Part shown: one piece after another, positions 19,233 through 27,000 of the stretch
Layout: every line of letters starts with the position of its first letter
Position numbering within the stretch: the first letter of the stretch is position 1
From: Calvatia gigantea
Taxonomy: Eukaryota > Basidiomycota > Agaricomycetes > Agaricales > Lycoperdaceae
Direction of reading: 5' to 3'
DNA: 27,679 bases
Assembly: GCA_025093985.1 (NCBI GenBank)
Contig: JACAAK010000038.1
Location: forward strand, 1 to 27,679
Program-made: the position numbers and the translations under genes
The notes under the pieces: generated by a model
Database searches by the model: none
What the model was told of the DNA's origin: nothing
The model's input: only the letters and a program-made list of their open reading frames with translations

Positions 19233-19234
19233 TC
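19224..19234 (-). promoter_or_regulatory. Gag-Pol -1 frameshift site at the gag stop
   Basis: Gag ends GAT TTT TAA within the run TTTTTAAAC. The pol frame reads TTT TTA AAC, one base back. A tRNA-Phe on TTT can slip back one base to another TTT, escaping the TAA and entering pol, which is open from here. The arrangement resembles a slippery site with the stop in the A-site; it is not a canonical X XXY YYZ heptamer in the gag frame. Confidence 0.6.
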
Positions 19235-20491
19235 CGATAGGGGTTTTATGGCTTGTTCAGTGATATACGAGTTCCGAAACGAAGCTTGTTCTTCGTGGGG
19301 TAGTTCCTCTATCATAGCTTGGATTTCGAGAGCAGAAATTTTCTTTGGGGGATACGAAGGTTTGGTTGGAGGCCTTGAGGGTTGTATAGGCCTAGGGGGG
19401 TAATTTCGCGGTGGAGGTTGAGAAGGTCCGCGATTGAATTGCCTTCGTGGCTGGTTCATGAATTTCTTTTTAGATTGGTAACTTTTCGAAAGATTTTTGT
19501 CCAGGTTGGGACAGTCTTTGATAAAGTGTTTGTCCGATCCGCATCCGATGCATAAATGACTTCTGTATCGGTTGTACTGCGTAGGTGTGAAGATCGCGTT
19601 TAGTTGAATTTGTGAGTCTGGAAGTGGTTCGGGTTCTTCGGTGTAATATTCTTGAGAATAGGAAGTGTCGTCTTCTTCCGAAGAATCGCTACTATCATAG
19701 TTGAGGTTATCAACATCCATTGCCCAAGGGTCTCGAGTTGATTGTCTTTGGGGCGGTAATGGTTTTGCGTAATTCCATCCATTCCTTCGTTGAGGAATGA
19801 ATCTGCTTCTTTCTTTCTTGCTTTCTCCAAACATGGCTGAGGCTCGCTTTTCGACGTTGTCTCGTCGAATGGCTTCGGCGTACCATTCTGCAATGGTTCT
19901 CGGTTCTCCTGCTTCTCGGACATAAATTGCTTTCGCAAGTTTCCGATTTAGTCCTTTTTTGTATTGATCGATAAGTTCTTTGTCTCGTATAATGCCAGCT
20001 TCAGTGGCTAAGCGTTGGAACTGAGTGTTGAATTCCGCTGCTTTTCGTGGTCCTTGACGTAATTCCTTCCATTGATCAAGGGCATTCATTTCTTCGTCAG
20101 CGGGGATGAAGTATTCTCTGATCCTTTCTTCGAAGTTTCTCCATGTGTCGTTTCTCCAGCCATTGGCTGCTGGAGTTCCATCTTCTTCGTGGGTTCTTTC
20201 GAACCAATATTGAGCTGCGAAGTTTCCGGATGCTCCTCCAGGTGGTATCATAGAGAGTACTAGACGAATTCGAACATTTTCATCGGGGTATGCGGTTGGG
20301 TTCAGTCCGATGTAGTTCTTTACTGAAACCCACCAGACGTTGAAGTCTTTTGGGTCTCCTCTGAATAATTCGGGAAGTCGACCGATTTCCCGTTGATAAT
20401 TCGGGTTGGCCGCAATCATGGGAATTGGTACATATTGCTGTCCAGGGGCATTGGGTGCTGCTGGAGGTGGAGCTGGTTGTACTGCAGCCAT
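19226..20491 (-). CDS. gag: Gag (capsid and nucleocapsid)
   Basis: A 421-residue Gag counted from ATG 20491. The central region (ELFRGDPKDFNVWWVSVKNY through EYFIPADEEMNALDQWKELR) has the features of a Ty3-type capsid domain. Residues 314-327 form one CCHC knuckle (C-x2-C-x4-H-x4-C). The tail is Pro/Arg-rich. It would form the particle and package RNA. The frame stays open for 253 codons upstream of this ATG with no Met, so the true N-terminus could be longer if a non-AUG start is used. ATG 20491 is nevertheless the first AUG after the predicted transcription start. It has C at -3 and G at +4. The stop at 19226 is the frameshift site into pol. Confidence 0.85.
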   Translation of the reverse strand: MAAVQPAPPPAAPNAPGQQYVPIPMIAANPNYQREIGRLPELFRGDPKDFNVWWVSVKNYIGLNPTAYPDENVRIRLVLSMIPPGGASGNFAAQYWFERTHEEDGTPAANGWRNDTWRNFEERIREYFIPADEEMNALDQWKELRQGPRKAAEFNTQFQRLATEAGIIRDKELIDQYKKGLNRKLAKAIYVREAGEPRTIAEWYAEAIRRDNVEKRASAMFGESKKERSRFIPQRRNGWNYAKPLPPQRQSTRDPWAMDVDNLNYDSSDSSEEDDTSYSQEYYTEEPEPLPDSQIQLNAIFTPTQYNRYRSHLCIGCGSDKHFIKDCPNLDKNLSKSYQSKKKFMNQPRRQFNRGPSQPPPRNYPPRPIQPSRPPTKPSYPPKKISALEIQAMIEELPHEEQASFRNSYITEQAIKPLSDF

Positions 20492-21250
20492 TGGTAATGG
20501 GAGTAGGGGTGGTAAGGGTTGTGGAGATCTTTGTAAGAGGGTGTTGAAGATTTCTCCTGGTAGTGGATAGACGAGGGTATCTGGTGAATAGATTACTGGT
20601 TCTTCGTCTTTATTGAAATAATTTGAGCTGGGTCCAGGGATAGTATCAAAGGTATTCCCTTCGTGTGGTGGTAATTGGTCGTTGGGATTATATGATACTT
20701 GGGTTTCTGGATTAAAGAAGGTTCCTGAGGGGATTCGTGGTCCTGGGTTTCTGAGGATATGACCTTCTCTTGGGGTAAAGATGAACGGGGGTGAGGGGAA
20801 GTGAGCGGGTGTTTCGTTTGGAGAATCGGGTGGTGTATCTTCTAGTTCGGGCTCGGGTAAGAAACCGTACTGATTTGTTCGTGGAGTCTCGGGTGGTGTT
20901 TGATTTGACCCAAGTTCTTCGAGGTGAGACGCTTCTGAGAGGGGTGATGGGGTAGGAGTATCTTCGATATCGGATAAACTGGACTCGGTGAGAGGTGGGG
21001 GTGCGACTGTTACTGCTTCTTGAAAGGTTACTTGTCTTGCTTGAGATCGAGTAACCGGGGGTGCGTATGTTCTAGTGGGGTGTGTTCTTTGTGGTTCTTG
21101 ATGAGGAGGTTGGTCTCTTGGTCTTGCAGGGGTTTGCGGTGGTACTGGGGTGTCTCCAGTTGTCGGTGTATAATATCTTCTTTGTCTTTCGGGTGGAGGT
21201 TGATCCTTCCCTTTTCCTTTGTCTCGGGGAGGCGTCTTGAACTGCTTCTT
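20492..21250 (-). CDS. In-frame, Met-less N-terminal extension of Gag
   Basis: The 759 nt upstream of the gag ATG are open in the gag frame (253 codons after a TGA at 21253-21251) and contain no AUG in any frame. The predicted sequence is Pro/Thr/Glu-rich with a basic start and reads like real protein (RRYYTPTTGDTPVPPQT; SNYFNKDEEPVIYSPDT). It could be translated from a near-cognate codon as an extended Gag. Alternatively, a single-base loss in the G run at 21226-21229 (C run on the coding strand) may have separated it from an upstream frame (21267-21028), though that frame also lacks an AUG. Confidence 0.5.
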
Positions 21251-21628
21251 TCAGGTGAATCACGCACGTCTGTAGTACGTGACTCTCCTTGGTATTAGGG
21301 GTGCTAATAACTTGTTGATTACAACAATATGCAATACCAAGAGATAGCTATCGTCCGTTGATTGCAGCAATCTGCAATGCCGTCCGATATCTGTAAAGTA
21401 AAATGAAAACCACAATAGGTTTGAATCGAGCCCACAATAGGGCTATGAACAACCGGGCCTCAATAGGCAGTGCCACAATAGGCTAGTCTCGATAGACTAA
21501 TGAGTCGAAGCCCCAATAGGCTTATGAGAACAACCTAGCCCACAATCAGGCACAACGTTCTAGGTAACCGTAGAGGTATCCCTAGTTACGTAGCAGTAAC
21601 TAGTACTGTAGATTGGAGTTTGAACTAA
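21251..21628 (-). promoter_or_regulatory. Retrotransposon leader with repeat array
   Basis: Untranslated stretch between the primer-binding site and the gag extension. It holds six imperfect copies of a motif whose RNA-strand core is CCTATTGTGG (plus-strand 21411-21419, 21433-21441, 21459-21467, 21474-21482, 21512-21520, 21541-21550). It also has a 25-bp direct repeat (21314-21338 and 21357-21381, about 20 of 25 identical), the second copy with the small palindrome ATTGCAGCAAT. No AUG occurs on the RNA strand. RNA packaging or translation control are possible roles. Confidence 0.5.
21617..21628 (-). other. Primer-binding site, probably self-priming
   Basis: Two bases inside the 5' LTR the minus strand reads AGTTCAAACT (21626-21617). 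It is a perfect 10-base complement to AGTTTGAACT in the LTR (21851-21842), 35 nt downstream of a TATA box, i.e. at the predicted RNA 5' end. A further TCTAC/GTAGA pairing follows after a short asymmetric loop. I recognise no tRNA 3' end here. Tf1/sushi elements prime this way. Confidence 0.6.
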
Positions 21629-22143
21629 TGTTACGTGCACACTTACCTTGTAGGTTGTCTTCCCTAAAGGGCGTCTATACAGACTTACTCCCAATAGAGT
21701 TAACGCGGAGATCTATATATAGAGGGGATCCACTCAGGGACTTGTCTCTATATATAGTCGGTCAAGAAGTAAGGCGAGTCACTTGTTAGATGAAGCCTTA
21801 GTTCAGGCAAGAGGATTGTGGAAGATAAGAGGCTGGTAGCCAGTTCAAACTGTCTACTACAATGAGTATCTAACTAGCTACTTATACTGGATAAGTCGGA
21901 AGAAAGATAATGGACAAAGGATATGCAGATGTGTTGAACATCCACCATATAGGGAGAGAAGTATACAAAATGGGAAGCGCAAACACCATATCAGGTAGGG
22001 AGGGGAATGATGGCGAATCAGAGTACCAAAGAGGAAAGAAGAGAAGGGTAAACTAAAGTACATACAAGGATGATTTAAATAAAGATTGGACAAGAAAGGA
22101 AAGAGTCCGTAAAAGGATAATGCTAGAATAAGAAGTCATAACA
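21629..22143 (-). repeat. 5' LTR (right), 515 bp
   Basis: Matches 11417-11931 at every position compared. It ends the element at CA followed by the TCAGC duplication. It contains the promoter for the element (see the TATA box) and the 12-bp inverted repeat at 21713-21724 and 21746-21757. Confidence 0.95.
21842..21887 (-). promoter_or_regulatory. LTR core promoter: TATA box and predicted start
   Basis: On the minus strand GTATAAGTAG gives a TATA box at 21886-21881. Thirty to 35 nt downstream lies ACAGTTTGAACTGG, whose AGTTTGAACT (21851-21842) is complementary to the primer-binding site. That match, at the distance expected for a transcription start, supports initiation near 21851-21856. No AUG occurs from there to 20491. 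Confidence 0.55.
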
Positions 22144-22148
22144 TCAGC
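22144..22148. repeat. Target-site duplication, right (TCAGC)
   Basis: Exact copy of 11412-11416, directly after the CA end of the right LTR. Confidence 0.9.
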
Positions 22149-22551
22149 TGTATTGGAGACAGCCTCAAGGTTACATGGTGCGGGCGGTAGGTGGGGCAGA
22201 TACCGGTGTCCTCGCACCCAAGTTTGTATTTCAGACGTATCTAGAGATGTGAGTCAAGGATCCTTCGAATTCTAGTACGCTAACGTCTAATGATGATTCC
22301 GTTGTGTGGTCAGACCTCGCGTTGGTTCGTTCATCACGTCTTTATTTACGACGCTAGCCATGCGACCACCCAGGAAATTGTCGAAGGAACCCTCGGCGGT
22401 GGAGCTTCTGAAGTGTGGTCGCAGCACTAGCGTCAAGCTTGTGTGTAGGCTTCGCGCAGAAACTTGCGACCAATCAAGGTGCACTCCAGTTGATCGTTTG
22501 AACGAGTGCTTCCCTTCCAGTTCAACCTTCCCTTCCAACGCCTGCCGACGA
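22149..22551 (-). repeat. Distal half of the duplicated GTPase upstream region (copy B)
   Basis: Continues the similarity to 10310-10690 that was interrupted at 11416. Shared blocks are TATCTAGA(T/G)ATGTGAG, AACGTCT(C/A)ATGATGAT, CATGCGACCACCCAG, AAATTGTCGAAGGAACCC and CCACCTTCCC/CAACCTTCCC. The two halves of copy B together equal copy A, which confirms that the retrotransposon landed inside it. Confidence 0.65.
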
Positions 22552-23680
22552 ACTCATGGATCATATTGTCGTCCCTCCACACGATAAGCTGCCAAATTCA
22601 AGTTCCAAGAACGTGTCGAACAACGGCAGAGTCGAGAAGCGGCGGCGAACACTGAACGTTGAGCGCCAACCAAACCAACTATGCTAATACTTCTCATTCA
22701 GCTAGCGCTACTCCTGGTGGCGCTCCATTACAGCCCGCTTCTAGGAAGTTGTTACGCAGGATCCTGTGGCAATTGGTTTGGATGATATACCCATTGGGGG
22801 TGAGGAACGCCGGTTCCCCATATTTTTGCCAACTTTCTCTGATCCTTAGTGCTTGATGAATGACCCTCCAGACCGCCAACTTTTACCTGGGACTTCCTCC
22901 GCACTCCCTCTCCAGATTCCGCATCCCATCGCTCTGCCCACCACTTCAGAGACATCCTACACACAAGTCCCCCCTCTTTCTCCTCTGATAGCCTGTGTAT
23001 TTCTTCCCGCAGGCACCCGTTCCCAGACACATTTCCTACCCTGCCTTCCGTTGTCCACTGCAAAACCAGATTTATGTCGTTCCCTCCATGTGTCGTAATA
23101 CGTCACATCCATTTCTACCCGCTGGACAACAAGTTTTTGTCGCACAAGGAAGGCCCACCACCATTCACGATGCCGCTGGCCAACCCCTACGTATGTAACT
23201 ACTTAAGGCGAGTCGTGGCGACGAAGGATACACCCTTGCCCATCGTCTACTGTATCAGCAGAGTGGTAACTTGACCCTATTTTCATACCTAATGGCCGTC
23301 TTGCATTTTGGTCTTGAGGTCACCCTCATCGCTCCGACGGTTGAGCTTAACCCCCGTTCTAAACGCTCGGCGTAGCTGAATTCAAACTGGTGAAGCCTTC
23401 TGCATTAATAGGGAGCTCCCGCAATCTGACCGCGTATTTCAAAAGATGATCAAGCAGCGCCAGTAAGCGAGCATTATTCAAACATGCCACCGTGGCTTGG
23501 CTTCTTGGATCAAGTCTCTCCTTCATTCCGGATCCGGTGAACACGTTGAGCCAGCGGTACATTGCATTGGACATGACGCTGGTGTTAGGAAATCAACTAT
23601 GAGTTGCAAAGGGCACTGTGAGTTTTTCATCACCTTCCCCCACCTGCGCCATATTGACATACGCCTCTTCCTTTGTCCAG
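22552..23680. other. Unassigned region with coding-like fragments
   Basis: No gene that I can name. Coding-like pieces are plus 22562-22640, where one frame gives an Arg/Glu/Gln-rich helical stretch (FKFQERVEQRQSREAA); plus 22995-23198 (includes FLPAGQQVFVAQGRP, ending near a GTATGT donor); and minus 23574-23359 (includes YRWLNVFTGSGMKERLDPRS and ARLLALLDHLLKYAVRL). None has a recognised domain, and they read on opposite strands. They may be pieces of truncated genes, like those to the right. Confidence 0.4.
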
Positions 23681-24132
23681 TTGACGTGGTACCAACAACC
23701 GCTTGCTGCATTGCACTGGTTTGCTGCTATGGCATCACACATGAATGAGGAACGTGTTGGACAGTTTCTAGCCCACATTCTCACACCCGTGTACCGGATA
23801 GCGGAAGAGGACACCATTCGAGATGCACAAATGGGTGAGTGGCTATCCTATTCAGCAACCATACACGTGTCACTGAGTGATTATGGTGAACAGAGGAATT
23901 GAAGACCACCGCTGTAGAGTTACAAGATCTCGTACAAGCTAAAGTTGGGACAGCAAAATTTCCTAATACCTACACACAAACTCGACAGCAGACTTCCGAG
24001 CTACGACGAAACCGGAAGGTCGCACGGACATTAAGTCTGACGACCAATCCTGAAGCAGCAGCGAAGCGCAAGTTGCAGCGCAACATCATCAAGAAAGAGA
24101 GTCGCAAACGGAAAGGCAGAGGTTATGCGTAA
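23681..24132 (+). pseudogene. UTP20: UTP20 C-terminal fragment (SSU processome subunit)
   Basis: Two exons, 23681-23834 and 23894-24132, joined by a 59-nt GTGAGT...CAG intron, encode about 130 residues ending at TAA. The sequence has FAAMASHM, HILTPVYRIAEEDTI, then LQDLVQAKVGTAKF and a basic end (DPEAAAKRK-like NPEAAAKRKLQRN, KKESRKRKGR). This matches the C-terminus of fungal UTP20, a HEAT-repeat protein of roughly 2,500 residues needed for 18S rRNA maturation in the nucleolus. An acceptor CTTTGTCCAG precedes 23681, but the bulk of the gene is not found upstream. It is therefore a 3' fragment, and its basic tail is unlikely to act alone. It converges on the CTK3 fragment. Confidence 0.7.
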
Positions 24133-24329
24133 GCGGCCTTTTCCCCCGTAAATTCAAGTAAATTGACTCGGCACAGTGAAAGCAGGGGAAATTTCAAGAA
24201 AACGAAAAGTAGTTAGAATCGTACGGTTAGGTATCACACGCAATTGTATCGATAATCACATTCATGTAGCATAGTCGGTATCGTACATACATACCTACCA
24301 CTCGTCCCTCCCGCTCGAGGATCCGGGAA
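24133..24329. other. Convergent intergenic spacer
   Basis: About 200 bp between two convergent 3' ends (UTP20 plus, CTK3 minus). It presumably carries both 3' UTRs. I see no clear polyadenylation signal or repeat. Confidence 0.5.
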
Positions 24330-25129
24330 TTACGACAAGTCCATTTGTCCTTCTCCGGGGCTCGAAAAGATAGATGCGACTCCTGTGGCTGCTTCATCAT
24401 CGTCTTCATTCCAATCACGTAAACTTGTTGTCTCCCATTCGTTTTCGAACTCAATATCAATCGGGAGTTCTCGTTCTCCATCCGCCGACTCTGTCAGCGG
24501 AAGGAAACATGCAAGTGGAAGGGCACGATAATCTGCCGTGTTGTGCGCAATAGGCTGAACCCATCGCCGCTCACGAAGCCGTTTGTGGCGTTTCCGATCT
24601 TCTTTGATACGTTTGAAGACATCGTTTCGGGACAGGTGATCTTGTGATGACGTTAATTGAGGCGTCGGGCGAGAGGTATCCTGGCCGGTGTTGGGACGAG
24701 AGTTCAAAATCAAAAGGGCTTCGTCGATTTTTTGTAGGTCAACAACGCGTTTTGTGCGCCAATTTTCAAGTACCTGTGGTGTTACGCGGTTAAGTGCGCA
24801 GCTGCGTACCTCAAGGAGAAACTGGCGCACCTGCTTAGTGCTGGAGAGGTTTGGGAGACCTTGACGTCCTTCTGGCACGATTAGTTCAATTATCTTTACC
24901 AAGTCTCGTGCGAGGTAACCCACATAAAGGCCCCTGAAGTTAGAGTTCTCCTTCCGGCTAGGCGGCCGAGATTTGAGCAGAAGGCAAGTCTCGCATAGCG
25001 AATCGAGGAAATGAAGGATGTTTATCCGAGAATTTATTGAGCCCTGTTGCAAAATTTGTGAACTGCCCGAGAATGGATAAGAGACGTAGCATACCTTCTG
25101 GCATTCTTCGATGATACGTTCCCAGAAGT
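24330..25129 (-). pseudogene. CTK3: CTK3-like CTD-kinase subunit gamma, 5'-truncated
   Basis: CTK3 is the non-catalytic subunit of the complex that phosphorylates the RNA polymerase II C-terminal domain. Exons seen: 25129-25095 (WERIIEECQK), 25043-24831 (GSINSRINILHFLDSLCE through ELIVPEGRQGLPNLSSTKQ) and 24773-24330 (VLENWRTKRVVD through the end). Introns are 51 nt (25094-25044) and 57 nt (24830-24774, in frame). The C-terminal family signature is present: RIKEDRKRHKRLRERRW and FENEWETTSLRDWNEDDDEA. The N-terminal part of the CTD-interacting domain (about 40 residues) has no convincing exon. A 26-35-nt piece ending at 25172 could be one, but the kinase fragment lies immediately beyond. I call it truncated; an undetected short first exon would make it intact. 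Confidence 0.65.
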
Positions 25130-25239
25130 CTTATCAACTATCGTTACGCGAGTGTGAAGCATACATTGTCCCCTCTTGATGGTGAGTCTTCTAACAGCAA
25201 GTGTAAAAATGGGCGTCTCGCAACCCTCCCCCTCTTAAT

Positions 25240-25527
25240 CCAGGACCTTCCATAGCCGATGACCTGGTGGGCTTGGGCTACACCTTGAGCTATCTCGTGA
25301 AAGGTAGTCTGCCTTGACTAGATCTAGTCAGCTGGCGGGGTCGGGTAGCCGACCTGAAATTCCTGGTTGCCTTGAGGAACATCCACTGCGCAGAGCTTCT
25401 TGGTTGGGGTCTTCCCTCGGTGTATCGGGACTTTTTCATTCTGAACCTTGAAAGCTCAGCTGCACCTCAGGAGATTGAGTATGAGACCCATGCTCGTGCC
25501 TTCTGGGAGTTTGTTAACTCCGAATGA
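25240..25527 (+). pseudogene. Casein-kinase-1-like kinase fragment with nonsense codon
   Basis: One plus-strand frame reads ADDLVGLGYTLSYLVKGSLP, then TGA (25315-25317), then LDLV and on to VYRDFFILNLESS and a stop at 25527. The first part is the conserved CK1 segment (DDL-SLGY-L-Y...GSLPW), and the TGA sits exactly where the invariant Trp (TGG) is expected. The later part corresponds to the LP-x-F/Y-x-x-F helix region. The ATP-binding lobe and catalytic loop are missing. It is a non-functional fragment of a kinase family that is amplified in mushrooms. It abuts the broken 5' side of CTK3 in the opposite orientation. Confidence 0.6.
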
Positions 25528-26003
25528 GTGTATTTTCGATGATACGTTGAAGGTACGTAGAATAGGGGGGTGCCAGAGACTGATTACCCGGGACGACATC
25601 CTTCGTAGTTACACCAGGCAGTCAATCAAGAAACCAAGCAGCAGAACGTCGTATGATAGTATACAATAAACACCGTTCTAACCTCTGTATGTTCCCAACG
25701 CCGGCCAATCCAGCAAATTATTAACTATAGCTGGCCGGCCCAGGGTGTATCGCTGAAGTTACCCCGTTCAAATGTAACTATTGTGACCCCTATTTTCAGC
25801 ACATGGTACGGCTCGCGAAAGTTGCTCCTCGTCGTGGCTAGCTGCCAGGCTCATGGCGTTGGCTCGGTTCTACATCTTCTGACCGCGCGAAGGTTAATTC
25901 CTCATCGGGGCCAATTACGTTGTCATAATTTTCCGTCAAACCGCGTACCCTCAAGTTCAGATAAAGGCGAGAGGCCTTTATTTAGGATTTTAGTGACTAC
26001 TTC
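25528..26003. other. Intergenic stretch with an inverted repeat
   Basis: No gene that I can support. GCCGGCCA at 25700-25707 and TGGCCGGC at 25732-25739 form a perfect 8-bp stem with a 24-base loop. A 130-codon plus-strand frame (25783-26175) overlaps the membrane-protein gene and has no recognisable feature. Confidence 0.4.
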
Positions 26004-26999
26004 TCACGTAAAGGGGAAAATGTATACCAGTAGTGGATTCAGCGCTTTGAACAGTCTGTGTATAGTCAGAGAAAGGCTGACAGAAAGAACGATGGGAGCT
26101 ACTGACGTCACTAAGGGTAGCCAAAGTTGTGTCGCAGGAAGGCTGTTGCTTAGAGAGAATATCAAAACATATTGAACTGGATTCAGAGATAACAATCAGT
26201 GGGTTTTATGGGGGTATTAGAATGGAAACCAACTTATAGTACTGTTAACAAACTGGAACGTCATCGCCTTGACCAAGTAAAGTGTTGAGGGACTCACACA
26301 ATGAAATAGATGGTACCATCACGGAGCAGGCGATACAAGGTCGGGACAATTTTGCGCATCTTAAGGATATGGCCAAACCACCTGTCTGTGTCCCGCCCAA
26401 TTTCTTTTGCGCAGACCAGGAATCGCGAGACGGTGAGGATGAAGTAGTATACTCGACGCGCTTATGAGTAGCCTGAGACGAGCGACGAACAGCCTATATA
26501 CCTTGAGCAGTTGTTGGGATGACCCTATATCCAGTAGTGTATGTGTAGTTGCGGCGTCTGACGTGGGGGAGGATGGACTCACCAAGCAAAGATATTTAAC
26601 ACTTTGTTGGTATCGTTGATATGTAGGTTACATCCAACATTGAAGCTTGCGGTGGATGCTCGGAAAATGACAAATCGAGTCCCCGTGACAAGATTCAGAA
26701 CTGACGTGAGGGTAAGGACCTGTTTTGCGTTAACAGCGAATGTTTGACGACCGAGGTGGACCTGCTCACTATTAAGTGGCCTGAGGTTCGCAGTAGCATC
26801 AGAGCGAAACCAAATGCGAAGTGTTAACTGGAGCGCACAAAGATAGACAAAGAAGGTGAGATATCGAACTTGGGGTGGCTCGGTCAGTCGTTGGATAGCT
26901 GTTGGTATAAAGCAACTCACTCTTAGGGTCTGCCCGACAAAGGGCGTCGAGTCGTAGGAGAATTATGGCGTCGGGAATGATAGTTGCGAGACTAGGCAT
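26004..26999 (-). CDS. Multi-exon fungal seven-helix membrane protein (DUF6533-like), partial
   Basis: Exon pieces on the minus strand: 27000-26921 (IIPDAIILLRLDALCRADPK), donor GTGAGT; 26868-26583 (IRYLTFFVYLCALQLTLRIW, later CNLHINDTNKVLNIFAW), donor GTGAGT; and a piece ending at 26298 with FILTVSRFLVCAKEIG and LLRDGTIYFIV, donor GTGAGT. Downstream, WLPLVTSVAPIVLS near 26090 fits a last helix. The order Leu-Arg-Leu-x-Ala-Leu, hydrophobic helix, then LLRDG-x-I-Y-F matches the basidiomycete DUF6533-type membrane proteins, whose function is unknown. I cannot place the first two helices or the exact splice sites around 26580-26460 and 26290-26180, so it may be partial or decayed. Confidence 0.45.
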
Positions 27000-27000
27000 T

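Larger units (their letters stand above)
11417..22143 (-). mobile_element. Chromodomain Ty3/gypsy LTR retrotransposon with a third ORF
   Basis: A complete LTR-to-LTR element of 10,727 bp, including a 1,223-bp nested Tc1-like insertion. LTRs are 515 bp (TGTTA...TAACA) and flanked by a TCAGC target duplication. All element genes read on the minus strand: gag (19226-20491, open upstream to 21250), pol (from 19232 down to 14216, interrupted by the Tc1-like element) and ORF3 (11960-14044). Domain order protease, RT, RNase H, integrase, chromodomain places it among the chromoviruses. The primer-binding site suggests Tf1/sushi-like self-priming. Unusual points are the AUG-free leader of about 1.36 kb, the ORF3 with zinc knuckles in the env position, and the long overlapping frame within ORF3. 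Apparently identical LTRs indicate recent insertion, but this copy cannot now make an intact Pol. Confidence 0.95.

Noticed and set aside
21205..21225. A AAG GGA as a frameshift heptamer in the leader frame
   Set aside because: The YYY position is GGG, which is not a known eukaryotic -1 slippery pattern, and the frame it would start from has no AUG.
21028..21267. 79-codon minus ORF as the true Gag start
   Set aside because: Its apparent first Met is a GTG, and there is no AUG in this frame after the preceding TAA. It could only matter if a base was lost in the run at 21226-21229.
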